Positions 25,188 through 33,613 of a stretch of DNA of 64,000 bases are shown piece by piece (the first letter of the stretch is position 1; each line of letters opens with the position of its first letter). The stretch is taken from the NCBI RefSeq assembly GCF_009604405.1, contig NZ_WEGK01000005.1, positions 248,001 to 312,000 on the forward strand, given 5' to 3'. The notes under the pieces are model-generated. The model worked only from the letters and a program-made list of their open reading frames with translations, made no database searches and was not told the DNA's origin. The DNA is from Nocardia macrotermitis (GTDB lineage Bacteria > Actinomycetota > Actinomycetes > Mycobacteriales > Mycobacteriaceae). The position numbers and the translations under genes were made by a program.

Positions 25188-25967
25188 GTGAGGCTTGCAA
25201 GTCGGGCGCGTGAGCTGCCGTATCGCATCTACCAGGCGCGGCTGTCCAAACAGCTCGCGGGCAAACAGCATCCGCGTCACGTGGCGGTGGTCTGTGACGG
25301 AAATCGCCGCTGGGCGCGGGAGAACGGCTTCACCGACGTCAGTCACGGGCATCGCGCCGGTGCGCTGAAGATCGCCGAACTCGTCGGCTGGTGCGAGGCC
25401 GAGGGCATCGAGATGGTGACGGTCTACCTGCTGTCCACCGAGAACCTCAACCGCGATCCGGACGAGCTGGAGATCCTGTTCGAGGTGATCACCGACGTGG
25501 TGGAGGAACTCTCCGCGCCGGAGCAGAACTGGAGCGTGAAGATCGTCGGCACGCTGGACGGGCTGCCCGAGGAGGTCGCGCGCCGGATGCGCAAGGCCGC
25601 CGACGAGAGTCACGGCCGCACGGGTGTGCACGTCAACGTCGCGATCGGCTACGGCGGCCGCCAGGAGATCGCCGACGCGGTGCGTTCGCTGGTCCGCCAG
25701 GAGATGGCGGCGGGCGAGACCGGCGAAGATCTGGTCCAGTCGATCACCGTCAACGCCATCGGCCAGCACCTCTACACCTCCGGCCAACCGGATCCGGACC
25801 TGGTCATCCGCACCTCGGGCGAACAACGCATGTCCGGATTCCTGCTGTGGCAGAGCGCCTATTCGGAGATCTGGTTCACCGAGGCGTACTGGCCCGAATT
25901 CCGCCGCGTCGACTTCCTGCGCGCCCTGCGCGACTACGCCGCCCGCCACCGCCGCTACGGAGTCTGA
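25188..25967 (+). CDS. Short-chain (2Z,6E)-farnesyl diphosphate synthase, UppS family
   Basis: A 259-residue cis-prenyltransferase. The diphosphate-binding segment is VVCDGNRRWARENGF with the catalytic Asp, followed by HRAGALKIAELVGWCEAEGI, YLLSTENLNRDPDELE and the C-terminal RTSGEQRMSGFLLWQSAYSE with conserved Arg/Ser contacts. Its mycobacterial counterpart Rv1086 makes Z,E-farnesyl diphosphate, the precursor for decaprenyl phosphate used in cell-wall assembly. Position next to the hemolysin III gene supports this over a long-chain synthase. Confidence 0.9.
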   Translation: MRLASRARELPYRIYQARLSKQLAGKQHPRHVAVVCDGNRRWARENGFTDVSHGHRAGALKIAELVGWCEAEGIEMVTVYLLSTENLNRDPDELEILFEVITDVVEELSAPEQNWSVKIVGTLDGLPEEVARRMRKAADESHGRTGVHVNVAIGYGGRQEIADAVRSLVRQEMAAGETGEDLVQSITVNAIGQHLYTSGQPDPDLVIRTSGEQRMSGFLLWQSAYSEIWFTEAYWPEFRRVDFLRALRDYAARHRRYGV

Positions 25968-25979
25968 GCCCTCGCGATT

Positions 25980-26627
25980 TCAGGCGGCCCTCGTGCCCTC
26001 GACGATCGTGGCCGCGAGCTCGCGAGCCCGGCGGTGGGCGCTGGTCATGGACGCCTCGTGCACCGGAAGCAGTGCGGCCATGGCCGGGACGTGCGGCGCC
26101 ATGGTCAGTTCGGGCACGACGGTGGTGACGTCGAGGCCGAGCATGTCCTGGCGGCCGAGCACGGCTTCGAGCGTGGACACGACGTAGTCCAGACCGTGCT
26201 TGGGTGCGCCGGGACCGTAACCGCCGCCGCGCGCCGAGATCACCACCGCGGGACGACCCGCGGACGGCGCGGGACCCTCCTGGCTCATGGTGCGGCCGAA
26301 GACCATGATCTGGTCCAGCCACGCCTTGAACACCGACGGCATCGTCAGGTTGTACATCGGAACCGTGAGCAGATACGCGCTCGCGCCGAGGAACTCCGCG
26401 ATCAACCCGTCCTGCGTCGCGGCCGCCGCGGCCTCCTCGGTCGTGTACCGGGCGGGGTCGGCGCCGCGGGCGGTGATACCGGCCGCGGTCAGATGCGGCA
26501 CCGGCGAAGCGGCCAGGTCGCGGTGCACGACGCGGCCGTCCCAGCCGTCGAGGAAGGATTGCGCGACCTGACGCGAGATCGACGCCGCACCGAGCGCGGA
26601 GGAGTCGATGTGCAGCAGATACGACAT
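25980..26627 (-). CDS. azoR: FMN-dependent NADH:quinone oxidoreductase / azoreductase
   Basis: A 215-residue flavodoxin-fold reductase of the AcpD/AzoR family. The FMN phosphate loop is HIDSSALGAASISRQ, and further contacts are VPMYNLTMPSVFKAWLDQIM and VISARGGGYGPG. It reduces quinones or azo compounds by two-electron transfer and may act in quinone detoxification. It is divergent from an HxlR regulator, the usual arrangement for such reductases, and is likely its target. Confidence 0.9.
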   Translation of the reverse strand: MSYLLHIDSSALGAASISRQVAQSFLDGWDGRVVHRDLAASPVPHLTAAGITARGADPARYTTEEAAAAATQDGLIAEFLGASAYLLTVPMYNLTMPSVFKAWLDQIMVFGRTMSQEGPAPSAGRPAVVISARGGGYGPGAPKHGLDYVVSTLEAVLGRQDMLGLDVTTVVPELTMAPHVPAMAALLPVHEASMTSAHRRARELAATIVEGTRAA

Positions 26628-26644
26628 GATTGTTTCCCTTTCGA

Positions 26645-26663
26645 AGTGGTCGAGGGCGTTACA
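26645..26663. repeat. Direct repeat flanking the HxlR gene (left copy)
   Basis: AGTGGTCGAGGGCGTTACA at this site recurs as AGTGGTCGAGGG-CTTACA at 27199-27216 with one base missing. The two copies bracket the HxlR gene. The left copy lies in the azoR/hxlR promoter gap and is followed by TACTGGTAGTGCGGTTACAC, a possible operator region. Confidence 0.55.
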
Positions 26664-26704
26664 TACTGGTAGTGCGGTTACACACCGGACGAGAGGTATG
26701 AGTG

Positions 26705-27118
26705 ATGGCGTCAGTGCGACGGATCGCAGGCCCGTGCCAGGAGTGGCCCGAGGACAGCGTCTTCATCCGCGAGGTGCTCGACCGCATCGGCGACAAGTGG
26801 ACCGTGCTGATCATCAGCACCCTGAGCACCGGTCCGCTGCGCTACTCCGATTTGCAGGCGAGCGTCCCGGGCATCTCCCAGCGGATGCTGACCCAGACGC
26901 TCAAACACCTCGAGCGCGATGGGCTGCTCACCCGGACCGCGTACCCCGAGGTCCCGCCGCGGGTGGTGTACGAGCTCACCGACCTGGGGCGCTCGCTGCT
27001 GGACGCGGTCATGGCGATGGCGGGTTGGGCCGCCGCTCATCACCGCGAGGTTGCCGCCAACCGGGCTGCCAGCGAACTCACCGGCGTCGGCCGCGGCAAG
27101 GCCCCGGTCGTCGCGTAG
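26705..27118 (+). CDS. HxlR family transcriptional regulator
   Basis: A 137-residue winged-helix regulator. DVR-like family features are FIREVLDRIGDKWTVLIIS, LRYSDLQASVPGISQRMLTQ and LKHLERDGLLTRTAYPEVPP. The single cysteine near the N terminus (GPCQEWPED, residue 11) sits where redox- or electrophile-sensing HxlR proteins carry theirs, suggesting quinone or thiol-stress sensing (inference). The GTG at 26702 is an equally possible start. It is divergent from azoR. Confidence 0.9.
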   Translation: MASVRRIAGPCQEWPEDSVFIREVLDRIGDKWTVLIISTLSTGPLRYSDLQASVPGISQRMLTQTLKHLERDGLLTRTAYPEVPPRVVYELTDLGRSLLDAVMAMAGWAAAHHREVAANRAASELTGVGRGKAPVVA

Positions 27119-27220
27119 CCGAACCGGGCGGCGGTAGCGCGCTTGCTGCTCGACCATCTTCCATACCTCACTGTTGGTGCGTAACACCATCATGAGTCAG
27201 TGGTCGAGGGCTTACAAAAG

Positions 27221-27257
27221 GCACTTTCGAGTGCGTGTAAAAGGCACTTTCCAGTGC
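27221..27257. terminator. Tandem twin hairpins between hxlR and coaA
   Basis: Two short hairpins, GCACT-TTCG-AGTGC (27221-27234) and GCACT-TTCC-AGTGC (27244-27257), lie in a 23-bp direct repeat that starts AAAAGGCACTTTC. They sit between convergent genes and probably stop transcription from both sides. Confidence 0.6.
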
Positions 27258-27294
27258 GTGGGCACATTGCATCCGCATCGGCAAAGGGCCGAAA

Positions 27295-28227
27295 TTACAG
27301 CTTGCGCAAGCGGATTCGGTTGATGGTGTGGTCGGCGTCCTTGCGCAGGACGAGGGTGGCGCGGGGGCGGGTGGGCAGGATGTTCTCGACCAGATTGGGG
27401 CGGTTGGTGGCGTTCCAGATCTCCTGGGCCGCGGTCGTGGCTTCCTGATCGTTGAATCCGGCGTAGTGGTGGAAGTGTGAATTCGGGTCCGCGAACGCCG
27501 TTTTACGCAGGGAGAGAAAGCGATTCACGTACCACTTCTCGATATCCTCGATGCGTGCGTCGACGTAGACCGAGAAATCGAACAGATCCGAGACCATCAG
27601 ACGCGGCCCGGTCTGTAATACGTTGAGCCCCTCCATGATCAGGATGTCGGGCTGCCGCACGCAGTGGAACTGATCGGGCAGGATGTCGTACGCGATATGC
27701 GAATAGATCGGCGCGCACACCTCGGGCGCACCGGATTTCACCTCGGTGACGAAACGCAGCAGCTTGCGCCGGTCGTAACTCTCCGGGAATCCCTTGCGAT
27801 GCATGATGCCCCGACGCGTGAGTTCGGCTGTCGGATAAAGGAATCCGTCGGTAGTGACCAGATCGACGCGAGGGTGGTGATCCCAGCGCGCCAGCAGCGC
27901 CTGCAGCACGCGCGCGGTGGTGGATTTGCCGACCGCGACGCTACCGGCGATGCCGATCACGAACGGCACCTGGTGATCCGGATGCGTCTCGCCGAGAAAG
28001 GTCGCGGTGGCGGCGAACAATCGCTGTCGCGCGGCGACCTGGAGGTGGATCAAACGGGCCAGCGGCAGATAAACCTCGGCGACCTCTTCCAGATCGATCT
28101 GCTCGCCGAGTCCGCGCAGGCCGAACAGTTCCTCCTCGGTCAGCACCAGGGGAGTGGACTTTCGCAGTGTGCGCCATTGTTTCCGGTCGAATTCCACATA
28201 GGGACTCGGCTCACTCATCCGTGCCAT
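27295..28227 (-). CDS. coaA: Type I pantothenate kinase
   Basis: A 310-residue kinase that phosphorylates pantothenate in the first committed step of CoA synthesis. The P loop is [19 protein letters not shown] (about residues 90-108). Downstream signatures are [28 protein letters not shown] and [11 protein letters not shown]. Length matches mycobacterial CoaA (Rv1092c). A second ATG at 28218 is also possible. Confidence 0.95.
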   Translation of the reverse strand: MARMSEPSPYVEFDRKQWRTLRKSTPLVLTEEELFGLRGLGEQIDLEEVAEVYLPLARLIHLQVAARQRLFAATATFLGETHPDHQVPFVIGIAGSVAVGKSTTARVLQALLARWDHHPRVDLVTTDGFLYPTAELTRRGIMHRKGFPESYDRRKLLRFVTEVKSGAPEVCAPIYSHIAYDILPDQFHCVRQPDILIMEGLNVLQTGPRLMVSDLFDFSVYVDARIEDIEKWYVNRFLSLRKTAFADPNSHFHHYAGFNDQEATTAAQEIWNATNRPNLVENILPTRPRATLVLRKDADHTINRIRLRKL

Positions 28228-28497
28228 TTACCCACGCTCTCGGTTCGGTGCACATGACGCATTCGGTCCGGACGCCACGCCGGTGGATCTCGCGTCGTCC
28301 GCGCACCCGGCGGGACGGGATCCGGTGGGCAGTCCTGGCATAGCCGAATTCTCCTCGGGGGCAAGGCCACCTCGTACACGGGGTGTTATTACTCGCCGGT
28401 AACTATGGGTGACATTTCTCTCCCGGCCTCGGGGTTTCGGCGCCGGGTCGAGCTGCTCGGACCGCGTGAACGCCCGGTCGCGGTAGGGTCGGCTGTC

Positions 28498-29694
28498 ATG
28501 GATGCGCATCCGCTCGTGACCGACTATCTGCGGCTGGGGCTGGCCTTCGACCGCCTCGAATCCGGGTTCGTCGACGCCTACACCGGTGATCCCGCGCTAC
28601 GTCGCGAGGTGCAGGAGGGACCCGCGCCGCTGCCCGCCGAGTTGGCCACGCGCGCGGCCACATTGCGCAAGGAACTGCCCGAGGCCGGGCTGTCCGCCGA
28701 ACGCACCGAATTCCTCGACGCGCATCTGCGCGCCCTGGAATGTTCCGCGCGCAAGTTCGCCGGTGAGCGGATCTCCTTCATCGACGAGGTGCGCGCCTAT
28801 TTCGACGTGGATATCGCGCCCGGCGACGAGGACGACTACCGCGACGCGCATCGGCAGATGGACGAGGTGCTGCCCGGTGAGGGATCGCTGTTCGAGCGGA
28901 TGCGCGCGCACCGCAGGGGCGAGGAGATTCCGCCGGAACGGTTGCCCGAATGCGTCGAGGCGTTCTCCGGCGCGCTGCGCGAACTGGTACGGGGACGTTA
29001 TCCGCTGCCCGATCACGAGCAGGTGGAATACGAGGTCGTCGGCGACAAGCCGTGGTCCGGATTCAATTACTACCTGGGCAACTACCGCTCCAAGGTCGCG
29101 ATCAACTCCGACCTGAAACAGCATCTGGCGCATCTGCCCGCACTCATCGCGCACGAGGCGTATCCGGGACATCACACCGAGCACTGCCGCAAGGAGGCCG
29201 GACTGGTCGGCGCGGGGCAGGCCGAGCAGACGCTGTTCGTGGTGAACACCCCGCAGTGCCTGATGGCCGAGGGCCTGGCGGATCTGGCGTTGCGTGCCAT
29301 CGTCGGGCCGGGCTGGGGTCGCTGGGCGCAGGAGATCTACGCGGATCTCGGGTTGCGCTTCGATGGTGAACGCGCGGAACGACTTTCGGACGCGTCGGCG
29401 AAACTGCTGGGCGTCCGGCAGGATGCCGCGCTGCTGCTGCACGACCGCGGCCGCGACGCCGACGAGGTCGTCGAATTCCTGCAACGCTGGAGTCTGGCCA
29501 CCCCCGACCGCGCCCGGCAGTCGCTGCGCTTCCTGTCCTCGCCGCTGTGGCGGGCCTACATCAGCACCTACGTGGAGGGGTATCGCCTGCTCGGCGGCTG
29601 GCTCGACCGCGCCGCCGACGAGGACGACCGCGCCGATCGTTTCCGCAGGCTGCTCGACGAACCGCTGACCCCCGGAGCGGTCCGTCGCCTGTGA
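28498..29694 (+). CDS. DUF885 family zinc metallopeptidase-like protein
   Basis: A 398-residue soluble protein. The zinc-site segment reads LIAHEAYPGHHTEHC, with H219 and E220 starting HEAxPGHH, the form typical of DUF885 proteins in the gluzincin group. The further Glu in NTPQCLMAEGLADLAL is a candidate third ligand. The N-terminal half is helical with NYYLGNYRSKVAINSD before the active site. The ATG at 28498 begins the conserved part (MDAHPLVTDYLRLGLAFDR). The peptide substrate is unknown. Confidence 0.82.
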   Translation: MDAHPLVTDYLRLGLAFDRLESGFVDAYTGDPALRREVQEGPAPLPAELATRAATLRKELPEAGLSAERTEFLDAHLRALECSARKFAGERISFIDEVRAYFDVDIAPGDEDDYRDAHRQMDEVLPGEGSLFERMRAHRRGEEIPPERLPECVEAFSGALRELVRGRYPLPDHEQVEYEVVGDKPWSGFNYYLGNYRSKVAINSDLKQHLAHLPALIAHEAYPGHHTEHCRKEAGLVGAGQAEQTLFVVNTPQCLMAEGLADLALRAIVGPGWGRWAQEIYADLGLRFDGERAERLSDASAKLLGVRQDAALLLHDRGRDADEVVEFLQRWSLATPDRARQSLRFLSSPLWRAYISTYVEGYRLLGGWLDRAADEDDRADRFRRLLDEPLTPGAVRRL

Positions 29695-29749
29695 ACCCCG
29701 GTCACCCGCGCCGGGCGCGGGATCCCATGGTCATCGAATTCGCCTGTGC

Positions 29750-29857
29750 TCAGTACATCGGCGGGGTGCAATGTCCGCCGGAAATAGAGCAGAGCAGCAG
29801 CGAGATCTGCTGCAGCAGGGCTTCGAGGGGGCTCAGGGGTGCGAAGATCGGTTGCAT
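29750..29857 (-). CDS. Possible 35-residue peptide
   Basis: A short frame MQPIFAPLSPLEALLQQISL, then LLCSISGGHCTPPMY. It has an amphipathic or hydrophobic centre and two cysteines in the last third. GGAAAGG lies 10 nt upstream of the ATG. It is the only convincing frame in 29695-30162, a 468-bp gap that otherwise holds one copy of the 22-bp repeat and the glyA promoter. Size and cysteines would fit a small membrane or modified peptide, but there is no neighbouring processing enzyme. Low confidence. Confidence 0.3.
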   Translation of the reverse strand: MQPIFAPLSPLEALLQQISLLLCSISGGHCTPPMY

Positions 29858-30100
29858 CGTCGACGTGCCTTTCCGGTGATCGAGTTCTTCGCGTCCCAGT
29901 CTCGGCTGCCGGTTCCCTGTCCGTAATACCCAGATTCGAGTGCCCCCGAAATCGAGGGCTTCGAGAGGGCGACCGGCGCTGACGACGTCGAACTCGTTCC
30001 AGCAACTCCGTGCGACGCCGACCGTGGAGTTCGTGGCGCGGATCGCCGCCCGGACCAAGGTGTGAGTGGGCCGGGCGGTGAGCCTCGGAGCGCGGCAAAC

Positions 30101-30122
30101 CCGCCGAAGCGGAGCGGAGGCC
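30101..30122. repeat. Inverted copy of the 22-bp dispersed repeat
   Basis: On the minus strand this reads GGCCTCCGCTCCGCT then T then CGGCGG, matching the pair after metB at 21 of 22 positions. It lies 40 bp upstream of glyA. Confidence 0.7.
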
Positions 30123-30162
30123 AACGACACTGTGCTATGTCGGTCCACTTAGACTGTGGGTC

Positions 30163-31458
30163 GTGACCCAGACGACCGCCGCCTCTGTGAATTCCCAATC
30201 ACTCGCCGAACTCGATCCCGAACTCGCTGCCGCGATGGCGGGCGAACTCGCCCGGGAACGCGACACGCTCGAGATGATCGCTTCGGAGAACTTCGTACCG
30301 CGCGCGGTACTCCAGGCCCAGGGCAGTGTGCTGACCAACAAGTACGCCGAGGGTTATCCGGGTCGCCGGTACTACGGCGGCTGCGAGCACGTCGACGTGG
30401 TGGAGAACCTGGCGCGCGAGCGGGTCAAGGCGCTGTTCGGCGCGGAATTCGCCAACGTGCAACCACATTCGGGCGCGCAGGCCAACGCCGCGGTGCTGAT
30501 GGCGCTGATGAATCCGGGTGAGAAGCTGCTCGGCCTGGACCTCGCGCACGGCGGTCACCTCACGCACGGTATGCGGTTGAACTTCTCCGGCAAGCTCTAC
30601 GAGGTGCACGCCTACGGGGTGAGCAAGGAGGATCACCGCGTCGACATGGAGGCGCTGCGCGAGCAGGCGCTGTCGGTGAAGCCGAAGGTGATCGTCGCCG
30701 GGTGGTCCGCGTATCCGCGGCATCTGGATTTCGCGGCGTTCCGGGAGATCGCCGACGAGGTCGGCGCGTACCTGTGGGTCGATATGGCGCACTTCGCCGG
30801 TCTGGTCGCCGCCGGGCTGCACCCCTCGCCCGTCCCGCACGCCGACGTGGTGTCCTCCACCGTGCACAAGACCCTGGGCGGTCCGCGTTCGGGCCTGATC
30901 CTGGCCAAGCAGGAATTCGCGAAGAAGCTGAACAGCGCGGTGTTCCCCGGTCAGCAGGGTGGCCCGCTGATGCACGTGATCGCCGCCAAGGCCGCCGCGT
31001 TCAAGATCGCCGGGACCGAGGAGTTCAAGCAGCGGCAGGAGCGCACGCTCTCGGGCGCGAAGATCCTCGCCGAGCGGCTGACCGCGGCCGATGTGAAGGA
31101 CAAGGGCGTCACGGTGCTCACCGGCGGCACCGACGTGCACCTGGTCCTGGTCGACCTGCGCAACTCGGTGCTGGACGGTCAGCAGGCCGAGGATCTGCTG
31201 CACGAGACCGGAATCACGGTGAACCGCAATGCCGTTCCGTTCGACCCGCGCCCGCCGATGGTCACCTCCGGCCTGCGCATCGGCACCGCCGCCCTGGCCA
31301 CCCGCGGCTTCGGCGACGCCGAGTTCACCGAGGTCTCCGACATCATCGCCACGGCCCTCGCCGGCGGCGCGGATCTGGACGCGCTGCGCGCCCGGGTCAG
31401 CAAGCTCGCCGCGGACCGGCCGCTCTACGACGGCCTCGAAAACTGGGGTCTGCTGTAA
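30163..31458 (+). CDS. glyA: Serine hydroxymethyltransferase
   Basis: A 431-residue PLP enzyme that interconverts serine and glycine and feeds one-carbon units to tetrahydrofolate. The PLP lysine is K236 in [14 protein letters not shown]. Other signatures are [33 protein letters not shown] and [20 protein letters not shown]. The GTG start follows TTAGACT by 10 nt, suggesting a leaderless or nearly leaderless mRNA. It corresponds to Rv1093 after coaA, with a DUF885 gene inserted between. Confidence 0.96.
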   Translation: MTQTTAASVNSQSLAELDPELAAAMAGELARERDTLEMIASENFVPRAVLQAQGSVLTNKYAEGYPGRRYYGGCEHVDVVENLARERVKALFGAEFANVQPHSGAQANAAVLMALMNPGEKLLGLDLAHGGHLTHGMRLNFSGKLYEVHAYGVSKEDHRVDMEALREQALSVKPKVIVAGWSAYPRHLDFAAFREIADEVGAYLWVDMAHFAGLVAAGLHPSPVPHADVVSSTVHKTLGGPRSGLILAKQEFAKKLNSAVFPGQQGGPLMHVIAAKAAAFKIAGTEEFKQRQERTLSGAKILAERLTAADVKDKGVTVLTGGTDVHLVLVDLRNSVLDGQQAEDLLHETGITVNRNAVPFDPRPPMVTSGLRIGTAALATRGFGDAEFTEVSDIIATALAGGADLDALRARVSKLAADRPLYDGLENWGLL

Positions 31459-31481
31459 TTCGGGCCTCCGCTGTAATTCGG

Positions 31482-31511
31482 CCTCCGCGCGTGTGAGCTT
31501 GCGCGTGGAGG
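31482..31511. terminator. Bidirectional terminator between glyA and the redoxin gene
   Basis: A 10-bp stem with one G-T pair (CCTCCGCGCG with CGCGTGGAGG) encloses a 10-nt loop between convergent genes. Partial copies of the 22-bp repeat (GGCCTCCGC) form its left side. Confidence 0.7.
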
Positions 31512-31520
31512 TCGGTGGGT

Positions 31521-31829
31521 TTACCAGGGTATGAAGCGGCGGGGGCCGCCGGTGAGTTCCGGTGCGTCGGCGGTCACGGTCGCGACGAGTTTCCTGGGTG
31601 TGGGGTTCACCCAGTGGCGTTGTGACGCACCGTGTTTCAGGACGACGGTGGGTACTGTCTCGTTGCCGTCGGCGACCGAGCGGACGAATGCGGCGGCCTC
31701 CGGGTCGGACCAGATGTCGATTTCGCGGTGGATGATTCCGTGGCGGTTGAGCACTCGCCGCAGCCGGGCGCAGAAGGGGCAGCCGGGGCGGCGGTAGACG
31801 ACCAGTTCGGGGGTGGTGTCGTCGGACAT
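31521..31829 (-). CDS. Glutaredoxin/mycoredoxin-like protein
   Basis: A 102-residue thioredoxin-fold protein. The active site is CPFC in VVYRRPGCPFCARLRRVL, and the cis-Pro loop is ETVPTVVLKHG. In a mycothiol-producing organism such proteins usually act on mycothiol mixed disulfides, but the CPFC motif differs from the CGYC of mycoredoxin-1. The ATG at 31829 starts the conserved domain. It is divergent from the desaturase gene. Confidence 0.85.
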   Translation of the reverse strand: MSDDTTPELVVYRRPGCPFCARLRRVLNRHGIIHREIDIWSDPEAAAFVRSVADGNETVPTVVLKHGASQRHWVNPTPRKLVATVTADAPELTGGPRRFIPW

Positions 31830-32023
31830 GCCAGCCGAGTCTATGCGGTGTCGCCGTGACGTTCCGGGAGATCGTTCGGTCACCCAGATGAATCCCGCTC
31901 GTCCGGGGGATGACGTTATCGGGAGTTCTTGGTAGAAAATGCTGTTCGACCTGGGCCGATCATGGTGCGCGATGGCACGATGAGGGTGGTACGACAGGCT
32001 CGACGAGAACAGGGACAGCGGGT

Positions 32024-32956
32024 ATGACCGATGTGGGGACCGGTCGGAGGGATCGCGCATCTCGCGAGCGGCCGGTGCGGGCGATCAACTCGTGGCTGAT
32101 CGGGGCGGCGGTCGTTGTCGGGGCGTTCCAGATGTTCTTGTTACCGCTGATACTGCTGCCGTACGGCGCGGCGTGGGGCTGGGTGCTGGCGGTGCCGGTG
32201 GTGCTGACCACGCCGTTCTGGTCGCTGATCCACGAGGCCATCCACGGCACGCTGATCCGCCGCCGCGATCGCAACGATCTGTGCGGGCGCGGCTTGGCGG
32301 TGCTGTACGGGTCGCCGTTCGCGATGCTCAAGATCGGTCATCTGCTGCATCACCGGTACAGCCGCACCCGCGAGCGCACCGAGATCTACGATCCGGCGAT
32401 GTCGAGCTGGGCCAGGACCGCGCCCGGCTACTACCTGCGGCTGTGCGGCGGGCTCTACCTGCTCGAGGTCGTGGCGCTGCCGCTGGCCGCGCTGCCCGCC
32501 GCGGCGATCCGCGGACTGAGCCGTCGAGTGGACGCGCCGGATTCGGTTGCGGGACCACTGTTCGAACGGGTTGCGCAGCCGAAAGCATTGCAGCAGTTCA
32601 GGATCGATACGGCCGTGATCGTGTTGCTTTACACCGCAGCATTTCTCGCGTACGGCGGCTACGGCTGGATGCTGCTCGCGGCATTGGGCGGGCGAGCGTT
32701 CGTGATCTCCGTATCGGACAACGCCTACCACTACGGCACCGACCTGAGCGCGCCACTGGAAGCATTGAATCTGCGCCTGCCGCGCCTGCTGGAACAGGGC
32801 GCGCTGAGCTTCAACCTGCACGGTGTCCACCACCGGCACCCGGGCCTGCGCTGGTACGAACTGCGAGGTCAGTTCGTCGACGAAGGCGCGGACTACGACC
32901 TGAGCTGGACCACTGCGGCCGCACGACAGTTCCGCGGCCCCATCGAACTCGGCTGA
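32024..32956 (+). CDS. Integral membrane fatty acid desaturase
   Basis: A 310-residue membrane di-iron protein. The three histidine boxes are present: HEAIHG (HxxxH), HLLHHRYSR (HxxHH) and LHGVHHRHP (HxxHH). Hydrophobic segments include WLIGAAVVVGAFQMFLLPLI, WGWVLAVPVVLTTPFW, YLLEVVALPLAALPAAAI and TAVIVLLYTAAFLAYGGYGW. The family inserts double bonds or hydroxyls into acyl chains or carotenoids. The exact substrate is not deducible. Immediately downstream lies the 45-bp minisatellite. Confidence 0.88.
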   Translation: MTDVGTGRRDRASRERPVRAINSWLIGAAVVVGAFQMFLLPLILLPYGAAWGWVLAVPVVLTTPFWSLIHEAIHGTLIRRRDRNDLCGRGLAVLYGSPFAMLKIGHLLHHRYSRTRERTEIYDPAMSSWARTAPGYYLRLCGGLYLLEVVALPLAALPAAAIRGLSRRVDAPDSVAGPLFERVAQPKALQQFRIDTAVIVLLYTAAFLAYGGYGWMLLAALGGRAFVISVSDNAYHYGTDLSAPLEALNLRLPRLLEQGALSFNLHGVHHRHPGLRWYELRGQFVDEGADYDLSWTTAAARQFRGPIELG

Positions 32957-32997
32957 CACGCACTCCGGCGACGTCGTTTCCGGCGACCTTCGATCGG

Positions 32998-33460
32998 GTC
33001 AGGCTGACGTGGTCGGCGCGTCCCGCCGCCGATGCTCGATCCGGTGAGCTGACGCGGTTGGCGTGCACTCGGCTGATGCTCGATCCGGTGAGGTTGACGT
33101 GGTGGGCGTGCGCTCGGCTGATGCTCGATCTGGTGAGGTTGACGTGGTGGGCGTGCGCTCGGCTGATGCTCGATCTGGTGAGGTTGACGTGGTGGGCGTG
33201 CGCTCGGCTGATGCTCGATCTGGTGAGGTTGACGTGGTGGGCGTGCGCTCGGCTGATGCTCGATCTGGTGAGGTTGACGTGGTGGGCGTGCGCTCGGCTG
33301 ATGCTCGATCTGGTGAGGTTGACGTGGTGGGCGTGCGCTCGGCTGATGCTCGATCTGGTGAGGTTGACGTGGTGGGCGTGCGCTCGGCTGATGCTCGATC
33401 TGGTGAGGTTGACGTGGTGGGCGTGCGCTCGGCTGATTCGCGGTCCGGCGAGGCCGATTC
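32998..33460. repeat. 45-bp minisatellite, about 9-11 copies
   Basis: The period is exactly 45 bp. The unit contains GGCGTGCGCTCGGCTGATG, then CTCGATCTGGTGAGGTTGAC. Eight units sharing GCGTGCGCTCGGCTG end at 33120 and every 45 bp to 33435. The central ones are identical. Diverged units flank the array on both sides. Because 45 is a multiple of three, several frames stay open through it on both strands. I see no evidence that any is a gene. Confidence 0.95.
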
Positions 33461-33573
33461 GGTCGGCGTGCGCCCGGCGGTGTCCGATCCGGGTACGCCG
33501 ATTCACATGACGCCGGATTCCGTTGAGCTGCCAGCGATTTCGTCCGCTGCCGGGCGTTCTCGACGGAACGAGT

Positions 33574-33605
33574 GTCCCGCCGCCGAGACTGCCCGGCGGC
33601 GGGAC
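33574..33605. terminator. Terminator of the LLM oxidoreductase gene
   Basis: A perfect 12-bp stem (GTCCCGCCGCCG with CGGCGGCGGGAC) encloses an 8-nt loop, 9 bp past the stop codon of the leftward gene. Confidence 0.8.
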
Positions 33606-33613
33606 GCGGCACT

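Noticed and set aside
30123..30162. Glycine or folate riboswitch upstream of glyA
   Set aside because: The -10-like TTAGACT ends about 10 nt before the GTG, so there is essentially no leader to hold a riboswitch.
32998..33460. CRISPR array
   Set aside because: The units are contiguous 45-bp tandem copies without unique spacers, and no cas genes are present.
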